Source of the DNA: Gemmatimonadota bacterium
Lineage (GTDB): Bacteria > Gemmatimonadota > Gemmatimonadetes > Gemmatimonadales > Gemmatimonadaceae
Length of the DNA: 64,000 bases
Assembly (NCBI GenBank): GCA_028287235.1
Contig: JAQBQB010000009.1
Coordinates: 62,001 to 126,000, forward strand
Direction: 5' to 3'
The position numbers and the translations under genes are program-made. Within the stretch, counting starts at the first letter, position 1; each line of letters opens with the position of its first letter. Shown in pieces: positions 9,736 through 18,965 of the stretch. Below the pieces are notes generated by a model, which was given only the letters and a program-made list of their open reading frames with translations, made no database searches and was not told the DNA's origin.

Positions 9736-10058
9736 CGGACGGCGCGACGCCGGCGATGCGTGAGCAGCAGGATCGAGCCGTCGAGTACGCCGGCGCCAGC
9801 GAGCGACTCCGCTTCGTCAAGAATCTCCCATCCGCGCAGCTTGACCACGAAGTCCTGGTGCATCTGCGCCTCGGGGAAGAGCGCCTCGAGCGCGCGCTGC
9901 TTCACGACGAGCACGGGCTCGCTCGGAGCCACGGCGATCGCCACCACGTCCCACACTTCGGGCATCTCGACGCGAATCGTGATCGCGCTCGCGCCGTCGG
10001 GCGCGAGGCGGATCGTCGACGGGCGCGAGCGCAGGGCCGTCACGAAGGGCGCGCTCAC
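9732..10058 (-). CDS. Small ubiquitin-like (beta-grasp) fold protein, putative
   Basis: SAITIRVEMPEVWDVVAIAVAPSEPVLVVKQRALEALF...QDFVVKLRGWEILDEAESLAGAGVLDGSILLLTHRRRR follows the ubiquitin/YukD strand-helix-strand spacing. Confidence 0.6.
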   Translation of the reverse strand: MSAPFVTALRSRPSTIRLAPDGASAITIRVEMPEVWDVVAIAVAPSEPVLVVKQRALEALFPEAQMHQDFVVKLRGWEILDEAESLAGAGVLDGSILLLTHRRRRAVR

Positions 10059-10345
10059 AGCGAACCCTCGGGCATGAGCGTGGTGAAGAAGCGCGCGACC
10101 TGCATGTCGAACAGGTAGCTCGAGCCGGTGACGCGCGTGCCGGTGCCGTCGGCCACGGGCGCCACGCCGATGACGATCTCCTCGCCGCCCTGGCCGCGGA
10201 AGGTGCAGAACGCCGGACCTTCCATGTCGAGGAAGGTCGAGTACAGCGACGGACGATTCGCGAAGAACGACTTGGCGCGCTTCAACACTTCATCGGCGGC
10301 CAGCGGAGTCGTGGTTTCCTGCATCGTGGTTTGCGACGTGCTCAT
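10055..10345 (-). CDS. Hypothetical protein, 96 aa, in the MoxR operon
   Basis: ORF with 4-nt overlaps to both neighbours. Confidence 0.7.
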   Translation of the reverse strand: MSTSQTTMQETTTPLAADEVLKRAKSFFANRPSLYSTFLDMEGPAFCTFRGQGGEEIVIGVAPVADGTGTRVTGSSYLFDMQVARFFTTLMPEGSL

Positions 10346-11694
10346 TCACTCCTCTCCAGGTCATTGTGCCGCAACGGCAGCTCCAGCTTGAACGTCGATC
10401 CCGCGCCGGGCGCGGACACGAGCGTGATGTCCCCACCCACCAACCGCGCCAGTCGGCGCGCCAATGCCAGACCCAACCCCGAGCCGCCGAACTCGCGTGT
10501 CATCGTTCCGTCGAGCTGCCGAAACTCCTCGAACACCAGCCGGTGCGCGTCGGACGGAATCCCGACACCCGTGTCCTCGATCGCGTAGGTCACGCGGCCG
10601 CGGTCGATCTGGACGCTGCAGTGCACGCGTCCGGCGCGCGTGAACTTGAAGGCGTTGTCGAGCAGAATCTTCAAGACCTTGGCGATGGTGCGGCGGTCGC
10701 TCCGCATCATCGGCACGATCTCGGGCTGGGAGACGTCGAGCGACACCTGCTCGCGCCGTCCCTTGGTGCCGGCGATCGCGTCGCGCAGTGGATCGCGCGG
10801 GTCGATCTCCGCCGCCCGGGCCTCGATCGTCCCCCGTTTGAGCGCGGTCAGCTCCAACAGGTCCCCGATCAACGCCAGGAGCTGGTCGCTGGCGTCCTTC
10901 ACTTGCTCGAGCGTGCGCTGCTGCTCGGTGGTGATGGGGCCGGCGAGCCCTTCCTGCATCAACGAAATGTAGCCAACCACCGCGGTGAGCGGGGTTCGCA
11001 GCTCGTGGGAGATGTTGGCGAGGAACTCGTCCTTCACACGCCGCGCCTCCACCACGTCGGCGTACTGCCGCTCGAGGGCGGCGTTCGATTCGGTGAGGGC
11101 CACGTTCGTGCGCCGGAGGTCTTCGATCAGTCGCGCCTTTTCCGCGGTGGCCGCCATCTGGTCGGCGACCGTGCGCATGAGCTGGCGCGTCTCGCCGGCA
11201 ACCTCGTTGGGAGAGGCGAAGTAGAACGTCACGGTGCCCAGCACCGCGCGGCTGGTCTCGAGCGGGAGCGCCACGAACGACCGGAAGCCGAGCTCGGTGG
11301 CCACCTCCTGCCAGTCCTCGAGCGACGGGTCGCTGGTGAGGTCGAGGACCTCGATCATGCGCCGCTCGCTCGCCGCCGCGCCGCTCGGACCGAAGCCGAG
11401 CCGCACGCGCATCTGGCCGAGGAACTGGGCGTAGCGCTGCGGCCAGTTGTGCACCGCGGCCAGCCGCATCAGGTCGGAGCCGGGGTCGATCACGTAGACG
11501 CACGCGAAGGTGGCGCCGACGAGCGGACTCACGCGATCGAGCGCGAACTGGTAGACGTCTTCCGGACGCTCGGCCGTGAGGAACGCGTGGACGATCTCGC
11601 GGACGGCCATCAACTCGCGGACCCCGAAGTCGGTCGCTTCGGGCGGAGTGGCGCTTCGCAGTCGGTCGGGGATCGAGGACATCGCTTTCGGCAC
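10342..11694 (-). CDS. GAF-domain sensor histidine kinase
   Basis: DEFLANISHELRTPLTAVVGYISLM (H-box), LLDNAFKFTRAG, DTGVGIP, GSGLGLALAR. Confidence 0.92.
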   Translation of the reverse strand: MPKAMSSIPDRLRSATPPEATDFGVRELMAVREIVHAFLTAERPEDVYQFALDRVSPLVGATFACVYVIDPGSDLMRLAAVHNWPQRYAQFLGQMRVRLGFGPSGAAASERRMIEVLDLTSDPSLEDWQEVATELGFRSFVALPLETSRAVLGTVTFYFASPNEVAGETRQLMRTVADQMAATAEKARLIEDLRRTNVALTESNAALERQYADVVEARRVKDEFLANISHELRTPLTAVVGYISLMQEGLAGPITTEQQRTLEQVKDASDQLLALIGDLLELTALKRGTIEARAAEIDPRDPLRDAIAGTKGRREQVSLDVSQPEIVPMMRSDRRTIAKVLKILLDNAFKFTRAGRVHCSVQIDRGRVTYAIEDTGVGIPSDAHRLVFEEFRQLDGTMTREFGGSGLGLALARRLARLVGGDITLVSAPGAGSTFKLELPLRHNDLERSE

Positions 11695-11759
11695 GTGGTC
11701 GAAGTTACCGGTCGGCGTGTGCGTGGGCCAGCCGCCTCACGATTCCATACAAGTCCCGC

Positions 11760-12449
11760 TCACTCTTTCTTCTTCGGCACCGTCAACGTGCGCACCTCGA
11801 CGGAGTGCACGAGCATGTTCGGCGGCGTGTCGATCACGCGTTGGACGACGAGCGCCACGTTGTCGGGCGACAGCTTCCAGCTCGCGTCGGCCGCCGAGGA
11901 AAAGCTCGTTGCCACGGAGCCGGGATTCACCACGGAGACTTTGATCCCCGAGTCGCGCAGCTCGAGCATGAGACATTCGCTAAACGCGACGACGGCGTGC
12001 TTGGTCGCCGCGTAGCAGGCACCGCCGGCGAACGCGCTGCGTCCGGCGATCGACCCGATGTTCACGACGTGCCCCGACTTCCGCGCGATCATCGACGGCA
12101 GCAGCGCGCGGGTGACGTCGTACAGCGCGTTGAAGTTGACGTTGACCATCTGCGTCCACTCGTCGCGCGTCAGCTCCATGAAGGGCTTGAGCGTGCCGAC
12201 GCCGGCGTTGTTGACGAGGACGTCCGCATGGATCCCGGCCAGCGCCGAGGCGACGGCTTTCGGGTTCGTGATGTCGACCACGCGCGGCCGGCAGGATCCG
12301 CCGCCGCGCTCGATCTGCTGCGCGAGCGACTCGAGCTCTTCGTCCGACCGGGCGAGGGCGACGATGTCGTGCGTCGTGGCGAGACGCAGCGCGACAGCGC
12401 GTCCGATTCCCTTCGAGGCGCCGGTGACAACAGCCACGGGGTTTGGCAT
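11760..12449 (-). CDS. SDR family oxidoreductase
   Basis: VVTGASKGIGRAVALRLA; NNAGVG; YAATKHA. Confidence 0.93.
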   Translation of the reverse strand: MPNPVAVVTGASKGIGRAVALRLATTHDIVALARSDEELESLAQQIERGGGSCRPRVVDITNPKAVASALAGIHADVLVNNAGVGTLKPFMELTRDEWTQMVNVNFNALYDVTRALLPSMIARKSGHVVNIGSIAGRSAFAGGACYAATKHAVVAFSECLMLELRDSGIKVSVVNPGSVATSFSSAADASWKLSPDNVALVVQRVIDTPPNMLVHSVEVRTLTVPKKKE

Positions 12450-12479
12450 CAGAACAATGTACCAGGGTTCAGGATGTCT

Positions 12480-12644
12480 GGTTTAGGGTCTAGGGTATTG
12501 GGTTTAGGGTCTAGGGGAGGTGCGCGGCGCGCTTTGGGCGCGCCGCTTGATGGATGGACCTGGCCGAGTCCTAACAAAAAGCGGGCGCGCCGACGGCGCG
12601 CCCGCACTCCTTCCCTAGACTCTAGACCCCAGACCCTAAACCCT
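12480..12644. repeat. Imperfect palindrome of degenerate TTTAGGG/TCTAGGG heptamers with two internal GC-rich hairpins
   Basis: Left GTTTAGGGTCTAGGGTATTGGGTTTAGGGTCTAGGG (12481-12516) versus right CCCTAGACTCTAGACCCCAGACCCTAAACC; internal GCGGGCGCGCC-GAC-GGCGCGCCCGC at 12581-12605. Confidence 0.8.
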
Positions 12645-14634
12645 GCTCCTGGCCGGCCCATGTGTTGCGCCCGTTGCGCTTCGCCTGGTACGCCGCCCGG
12701 TCGGCCATGGCCACCATCTCTTCCCACCCCGTCGCCTCCGCGCGGTCCGGATCGAGCGGGAACGCCGCGAAGCCGATCGAGCACGTGACGCGGATCGCCG
12801 TCTCGTCGGGAAGGATCATCGTGTGCCGCTCGATGGCCAACCGCAGGCGTTCGGCGGTCACCACACCCTGGTGACGGTCGGTGAAGCGGGCGATGATGAG
12901 GAACTCCTCGCCGCCCCAGCGCACCACGACGTCGGAGTCGCGGCAAGTGGTGCGCAGGACCGTGCCGATCTGCACGAGGAGCTGATCGCCCACCGAGTGG
13001 CCGTGCGCGTCGTTCACGGCCTTGAAGTGGTCGATGTCGAGCATGAGAAAGATCAGATCCGCGTCGTCGACCGCGACGCCGCGTACGGAGGCGGCGCGGC
13101 AGCGCCGGACGCTCGCGGCGATGTCCATCTCGATCGTCTGCTGCACGTACCGGCGATTGCGTAGGCCGGTGAGGGCGTCGGTCACGCTGAGCGACTCCGC
13201 GAGCCGCGCGCCTTCGACACGTCGCTGATAGAGGAAGAATCCGACGACGGCAACGAGGATGGCCAGCCCGGCGGCGGCGTCGCGCTGAAAGGCGCGCTGG
13301 CTGGCCTGCAGCTGCAGCTCGGCCTGATTGCGGCGCAGCGAGTCGATCTCGTGCAGCCGGCGCTCGTCGGCAAAGCGCTGCTCGAGCGTCGCGATGTGCC
13401 GTGCCGTCTCGGCGCTGAAGATGGAATCGCTCACCAACTTGGACCGCTTGAACGAGCGCAGCGCGTTGACCAGCTCACCCTGCGCTTCCTGCGCGAGCGC
13501 CAGCTCGGCGCTCGCCTGCCGCACGAGCTCGCGCGACGCCATGCTGTCGGCGATCGCGAGCGCCTCGCGCGCGGACGCAAGGGCCGCCGCCGGCGTGCCG
13601 GCGGCGCGATCGTACTGCGACAACGCCAGTCGCACCTGCACGCCGAGCCCGCGGTCGCCCGCCTGGGCCGCCAGGCGCATGGCCTCCAGCAGCTCGCGAT
13701 GCGCCTCGTCGAGACTGTGCATCGCGAGATACACCATGCCGATGTTGCGATGCGAGAGCGCGGTGGCCGACTTGTCGGTGGTCGCGGCGCGAATCTCGAG
13801 CGCCTGGCGCTGATAGTTCAGGGCGCGCGGGTAGTCGCCCTTGTCGAAATAGACGTCGCCGATGTTGTTCAGCGTCGACGCGACGCGCGGCTTGTTCCCC
13901 TGCTCACGGCGAAGCCGCAGCGCGCGGTTGAAGTACGACAGAGCTTGGTCGAACTCGCGCAACCGCCCGTACACGATGCCGATGTTGTTGAGCGACAGCG
14001 CGACGCCCGACTTGTCGCCCGTGCGCTCGCGGATCGCCAGCGCCTCGAGATGATACGAGAGGCTCTTCGGGTAGTCGGCGAGGTCGGTCGAGTAGACGAA
14101 GCCGAGGTTGTTGAGAGAGTTCGCCGTCTCGCGTTCGTTGCCGACGCCGCGCTGCAGAGCGAGGGCCAGCGTGAACGATTCGACGGCGCGATTCGGATCG
14201 CCGACGCGTTGGGCGAGCGATCCGAGGTTGCTGATCGCGCGCGCCTCGCCGGCGCGATCGCCCGCGCGTTGCGCGAACCGGCGGGCGCTGTCGGCGTAGA
14301 AGGTGGCCGAATCGTACCGGCCGGCCGTCATGTGCGGCCAAAGCAGCTCGCTCAGCGTCGCGACGTTGGCGGCGGGGTCGGGATAGGTCTTGAACAGTTT
14401 GAGCGCTTCCGCGCCGTAGCGCAGCGCCTGTTCGGGCTGATCGATCTTGTGCGCGTCGACGAGTTTGGCGAGGGCGCGGGCGCGCTCCAGTCCCGACAGG
14501 GAGGGCAGGCGCGCCTCGAGATCGGTGGGCGAGGCCTGAGCGCGAAGCGAGCAGGCGGCGGCCATCGAGAGCACGATGGCGATCGCGAGCCGACGGGCGG
14601 CGGGAACGAAGTGGGCGTGCACGGCGTTGGGCAC
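12622..14634 (-). CDS. TPR-repeat diguanylate cyclase (GGDEF)
   Basis: Multiple TPRs (NNIGIVYGRLREFDQALSYFNRAL...), TM, LTGLRNRRYV...DIDHFKAVNDAHGHSVGD...VVRWGGEEFLII. Confidence 0.92.
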   Translation of the reverse strand: MPNAVHAHFVPAARRLAIAIVLSMAAACSLRAQASPTDLEARLPSLSGLERARALAKLVDAHKIDQPEQALRYGAEALKLFKTYPDPAANVATLSELLWPHMTAGRYDSATFYADSARRFAQRAGDRAGEARAISNLGSLAQRVGDPNRAVESFTLALALQRGVGNERETANSLNNLGFVYSTDLADYPKSLSYHLEALAIRERTGDKSGVALSLNNIGIVYGRLREFDQALSYFNRALRLRREQGNKPRVASTLNNIGDVYFDKGDYPRALNYQRQALEIRAATTDKSATALSHRNIGMVYLAMHSLDEAHRELLEAMRLAAQAGDRGLGVQVRLALSQYDRAAGTPAAALASAREALAIADSMASRELVRQASAELALAQEAQGELVNALRSFKRSKLVSDSIFSAETARHIATLEQRFADERRLHEIDSLRRNQAELQLQASQRAFQRDAAAGLAILVAVVGFFLYQRRVEGARLAESLSVTDALTGLRNRRYVQQTIEMDIAASVRRCRAASVRGVAVDDADLIFLMLDIDHFKAVNDAHGHSVGDQLLVQIGTVLRTTCRDSDVVVRWGGEEFLIIARFTDRHQGVVTAERLRLAIERHTMILPDETAIRVTCSIGFAAFPLDPDRAEATGWEEMVAMADRAAYQAKRNGRNTWAGQEQGLGSGV

Positions 14635-14748
14635 GGTCGGGTGGGGCGGGAGCGCCGCAGAATCGACGCCACCATTGACGACCAGGGTACCCCACAGGCA
14701 TCGTCGACACCCGAAGTCGGAAGTTGCGGGCACTCGAACCCCCTGCGC

Positions 14749-16713
14749 ATGCGCTCGCTCACATTCTTCGCTCTTTGCAACGCCGTTGGCGCTTCCGCCG
14801 CGTTCGCGCAACCCGCCTCCGCCGGCCAGTGGACAGCGTACGGCCACGACGCGCTCGGCAGCCGCTACTCGCCGCTCGCGCAGATTACGCGACAGAACGT
14901 CGCGCAGCTCGCGGTGGCGTGGACCTACCGCACCGGCGAGGCGAGCACGCACACGCAACAGCCAACCAAGTTCGAAGCGACGCCGCTCATGGTCGACGGA
15001 ACGCTCTATCTCTCGACGCCCTTCGGCAGAGTGATCGCGCTCGATCCGACCACGGGCGCCGAGCGCTGGACCTTCGACGCGCACCCAGACCGCGGCGGCG
15101 ACTGGGGCGACTTCGCGAATCGCGGCGTCTCGACCTGGGCCGACCCGCGCGCCCCACAGGGCGCGCCGTGCCGCCGGCGCATCTACCTCGGCACGATCGA
15201 CGCGCGCATCATCGCGCTCGACGCGAAGACCGGCGCGATCTGTCGCGGTTTCGGCGCGAACGGAACGGTGAGCCTCCGCCATGGGCTGCGAAACTCGCCC
15301 TACTACTCGGAGGAGTACGAGCTCACGTCGCCGCCCGCGGTGATCAACGGAACGATCGTCACCGGCTCGTCGGTCGCCGACAACACCCGCACGAACGCGG
15401 CGAGCGGCGAGGTACGGGCATACGATGCGCGCACTGGCGCGCTGCGCTGGAGCTGGGACCCCGTGCCGCGCGACTCGACCGATGCCGCGTACGCCACCTG
15501 GCGCGGCGCGATGGCGCACACCACGGGCGCCGCGAATGCCTGGTCGGTGATCGCCGCCGACTCGGCGCGCGATCTCGTCTTCGTGCCGACGGGCAGCGCG
15601 AGCCCCGACTACTACGGCGGCGAGCGCGCCGGCGACAACCGGTACGCGAACTCGATCGTCGCGCTGCGCGCATCGACGGGAAAAGTCGTGTGGCACTTTC
15701 AGCTCGTGCATCACGACCTGTGGGACTACGACGTCGCGTCGCCGCCCGCCCTCGTCACCATCGTGCACGACGGCACGCCGGTCGACGTCGTGCTGCAGGC
15801 GGGCAAGACGGGCCAGCTGTACGTGCTCGATCGTGCCACCGGGAAGCCGATCTATCCGGTAGAGGAGCGCGCCGTGCCGGCGTCCGACATCTACGGCGAG
15901 CGCGCGTCGCCGACGCAGCCGTTCAACACGGTGCTTCCGCCACTCAGTCCGCAGGGACTGCCGCTCGACAGCGTGTGGGGCATCAACTCCGCCGATCGCG
16001 AGGAGTGTCTCGCGCAGATCCGTCCATTGCGCAACGACGGCGTGTTCACGCCGCCGAGCTTGCGGGGCACGCTGGCGTCACCGTCGAACATCGGCGGCGC
16101 GCACTGGGGCGGGCTCGCGTACGACCCGGCGCATCACATCGCGGTGATTCCCGTCAACCGGCTCGCCGCGTTCATCCAGCTCATTCGGCTCGACCAACTC
16201 GACACACTCGAGGCGAAGCAAAATTCCTCGCGCCTCGACGATCAGTACACGCGCATGCACGGCACACCGTACGTCATGCGCCGCCGCATCCTCAAGGCAT
16301 CGAGTGGGCTGCCCTGCACTCCCCCGCCATTCGGCGCGCTGGTCGCGATCGATCTGACGACGGGCAAACGCGCCTGGGAGGTGCCGCTCGGCGATCCGTC
16401 GACGATGAAGCCGGAGTATGCTCCGATGGCCCCACTGCATCTCGGCACACCGAACCTCGGCGGCCCGATCGCGACGGCCGGCGGCGTGGTGTTCATTGGC
16501 GCCACAATGGATCACGTGCTCAGAGCGTTCGACGTCGAGACCGGACGCGAGCTATGGAAAGGACCGCTGCCGGCGGGCGCACGCGCGACGCCGATGACGT
16601 ATCAGGTCACGCCGGGCGGGAAGCAGTTTGTCGTCGTCGCCGTTGGCGGGAGCGAGGACTGGGGTAAGGGAGATTACGTGGTCGCGTTTGCGCTACCGGA
16701 GCGGGCTCGGTAG
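14749..16713 (+). CDS. PQQ-dependent (quinoprotein glucose dehydrogenase-like) dehydrogenase
   Basis: Signal peptide; WTAYGHDALGSRYSPLAQITRQNVAQLAVAWTYRTGE; WHFQLVHHDLWDYDVASPP; FIGATMDHVLRAFDVETGRELW. Confidence 0.93.
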   Translation: MRSLTFFALCNAVGASAAFAQPASAGQWTAYGHDALGSRYSPLAQITRQNVAQLAVAWTYRTGEASTHTQQPTKFEATPLMVDGTLYLSTPFGRVIALDPTTGAERWTFDAHPDRGGDWGDFANRGVSTWADPRAPQGAPCRRRIYLGTIDARIIALDAKTGAICRGFGANGTVSLRHGLRNSPYYSEEYELTSPPAVINGTIVTGSSVADNTRTNAASGEVRAYDARTGALRWSWDPVPRDSTDAAYATWRGAMAHTTGAANAWSVIAADSARDLVFVPTGSASPDYYGGERAGDNRYANSIVALRASTGKVVWHFQLVHHDLWDYDVASPPALVTIVHDGTPVDVVLQAGKTGQLYVLDRATGKPIYPVEERAVPASDIYGERASPTQPFNTVLPPLSPQGLPLDSVWGINSADREECLAQIRPLRNDGVFTPPSLRGTLASPSNIGGAHWGGLAYDPAHHIAVIPVNRLAAFIQLIRLDQLDTLEAKQNSSRLDDQYTRMHGTPYVMRRRILKASSGLPCTPPPFGALVAIDLTTGKRAWEVPLGDPSTMKPEYAPMAPLHLGTPNLGGPIATAGGVVFIGATMDHVLRAFDVETGRELWKGPLPAGARATPMTYQVTPGGKQFVVVAVGGSEDWGKGDYVVAFALPERAR

Positions 16714-16728
16714 CGCGGCTGTCGCGGG

Positions 16729-16824
16729 TCAGAACGGGGCGCCGGCCTCGCCGAGCATAGCCTTTCGCATCAAAGGCAGCGGCAGCGGCCCGAGCTTGAG
16801 GAAGTCATCATGCAATTTCTGTAA
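16729..16824 (-). pseudogene. C-terminal fragment of a DUF885-like protein, putative remnant
   Basis: Minus-strand reading ...YSLQKLHDDFLKLGPLPLPLMRKAMLGEAGAPF*, DUF885 C-terminus-like, with no intact upstream gene. Confidence 0.4.
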
Positions 16825-17039
16825 TGAATAGGTGGCCCCATCTCGGCCTTGTGGTCGTCGTCGGATGGAATTCACCGGAGCAATTCTATGCCGCCGACGC
16901 ATTACGGCCAGCCGCCACCGCTCGGCGGCGGTGGGCGGCGGACCCGGAACCGTGGTCCGCGTACTACATTGAACGTCGGATGGACATACGAGATTTCGAA
17001 GCGGGCTCGAGAAATCGCCGGTGCGCAGTCAAGCTGACG

Positions 17040-18965
17040 ATGCGCACGCCCCGACGCTGGAAAGCGGCTGCCCTGATTTCGTCGACGACGCTCCTCGCCG
17101 CCCTCGCATGCAGCGAGCGGCCGTCTCCGGTCGCACCCGACTCGGCAGTCACACTCCCGTCCAACCTGTTGCGCGCGTGCAAGGCGGCTCCGAGCGATTC
17201 CCCGCTTCGGTCGACGCGATTCCACGCGAAGGCGTCCGGTCGATACACGGTCACCATTGGTGAGTCGATCGGGTTTGACCTCGCCGGTCGCGCCCAGCTT
17301 CCGCTGCTCGCCCTCTATGGCCAAGTGTCATCCGACGGATCGCACTACTCGGCGCCGTCGAATTGCACCGGAGCGGACAGTGTGTGGGTCGCCTTCCGCG
17401 AGCTTTCCGGCGTACTGGATACGGGCGTCGCCGTCATGGACGTTACGCGTCCGGCGATCGTGGCGCCGAAGACTGCCGTCGTCGTCACCGGCGGCGAGAA
17501 GACGATCGGCGTGTTGGCACCACGGCCCACAAATCGAACTGCGTGGACATCGCCTCGCATCATCGGCTTCCTCGGTGCGACGCGCGGCTCCGCGCACGCC
17601 GTATCGGACACGCTCGTCGACTACGTCGCTCCGAGCAACACGTCGGGCGCCGATTCTGTGCGCGTCGTCGTCGAGGCCGACTATGCGAGTATCGTGATTC
17701 GCGACACGACCGTGTTGTACGTCACGCTGATTCCGCGTGTGATCGCGCCATCGTATTCCGTGGCCTCGATCGGATCGACGGATCCTACGGTTACGCTCGA
17801 CGCACGGGGCCTGAGCAGCGACGGGCGCGTCGCGGGAACCTCGACCCTGACGAACGGCGACACCCACGCGTTCGCGTGGACCAACGGCCGCTACACCGAC
17901 CTCGGCACATTCGGCGGCGCACGGACGGAGGGCGTCGGCATCAATGCGCACGGCGACGTTGCGGGTTACGCGCGCAACACCGACTCGACGTTTCAGGGCC
18001 TCGTGTGGAGCGCTGACGGCACGATCTCCAAAGTGCCGGGCGGCCGGCCGGTCCCGGTCGGAATCACCGATGATGGCGCCGTCTACACCGGTAATGGCGG
18101 CGATTACAACGGCTTTGGCACGTATTGGCGCTCCGGCAGCGTCATCCGATCGATCTTTGGAATTCCAGAACGACTGACGTACAACGGACTAGCCGCGCAC
18201 TGCTACTACAGCGCGGTTCCTCACACGGTCTGCGCTATCACGTTCCCCGACGGGCGCGAATCCACCGTGCGCGGATCCAGGGTGCTTGCGGTCAACGATG
18301 CCAATACCTTTTGGCTATACGACAACGACTTCGGACAACCGCCTGAGACCTATATCGTCGCGTCCGACGCACCCACGGACATGACACCATCGTCCTCGAT
18401 TTGGCCGGAGCTGATCCCGCCACACTACGTGACCCCGCCGTTCGCGGACACGATTCCGGTTGAGCAGACCTATCCGATGAGAAACGCGCCGTCGATCAGC
18501 GCCCCGCGCGCGTTGGACAACCGCGGCTCGTATCTGTCGCAGACGCTCGTCGTGACCACCGCCGGCGCATACTCCATCGAGGCACAGATCGCCGACAGAT
18601 CATGGCATCTCGTGCGTGCGATCACGATGAACGAGGCGGGACAGATTCTCGCGATCGGCTACAACACGAGCACCGGCGCGAAAAGCCCGATCGTCCTCAG
18701 CCCGAGCCGCGCTACCGTCGCCACTTCTCTCGCCACGCCACAGACCGCCGGCGCCGCAGCTAGTCGACGTGCGACAGCTACCCGAGCATCCGCTCCACCG
18801 CCCGCACCAGCGGCGCAAACGACAGCGGCTTTCCTGCCACGCGCTGCGCTTGCTCGTGCGCCAGCTCGCGCTGGCCTTCGCCGAACAACGCCGCGCACAC
18901 CCACGGGCCGGCGCGCGGATTCCGCCACCAGTCCTCGTCGTACCGCTCGACGAGCGTCTCGGTGA
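17040..18965 (+). CDS. Secreted HAF-repeat lipoprotein
   Basis: Lipobox-like LLAALACSERP; HAF-type THAFAWTNGRYTDLGTFGGARTEGVGINAHGDVAGYA; 3' end overlaps the convergent peptidase gene. Confidence 0.65.
   Translation: MRTPRRWKAAALISSTTLLAALACSERPSPVAPDSAVTLPSNLLRACKAAPSDSPLRSTRFHAKASGRYTVTIGESIGFDLAGRAQLPLLALYGQVSSDGSHYSAPSNCTGADSVWVAFRELSGVLDTGVAVMDVTRPAIVAPKTAVVVTGGEKTIGVLAPRPTNRTAWTSPRIIGFLGATRGSAHAVSDTLVDYVAPSNTSGADSVRVVVEADYASIVIRDTTVLYVTLIPRVIAPSYSVASIGSTDPTVTLDARGLSSDGRVAGTSTLTNGDTHAFAWTNGRYTDLGTFGGARTEGVGINAHGDVAGYARNTDSTFQGLVWSADGTISKVPGGRPVPVGITDDGAVYTGNGGDYNGFGTYWRSGSVIRSIFGIPERLTYNGLAAHCYYSAVPHTVCAITFPDGRESTVRGSRVLAVNDANTFWLYDNDFGQPPETYIVASDAPTDMTPSSSIWPELIPPHYVTPPFADTIPVEQTYPMRNAPSISAPRALDNRGSYLSQTLVVTTAGAYSIEAQIADRSWHLVRAITMNEAGQILAIGYNTSTGAKSPIVLSPSRATVATSLATPQTAGAAASRRATATRASAPPPAPAAQTTAAFLPRAALARAPARAGLRRTTPRTPTGRRADSATSPRRTARRASR

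Noticed and set aside
7841-9820. 659-aa and 1381-aa fused minus-strand ORFs
   Set aside because: Artefacts of missing stops in GC-rich DNA; internal start codons with ATGA overlaps define separate genes.
12481-12516. Telomere-like TTTAGGG repeats
   Set aside because: Only a few degenerate units inside a bacterial intergenic palindrome; coincidence of heptamer composition.
13351-14748. Very long + strand extension of the PQQ dehydrogenase ORF
   Set aside because: Antisense to a clear GGDEF-TPR gene; the signal peptide start at 14749 marks the real N-terminus. High-GC antisense artefact.
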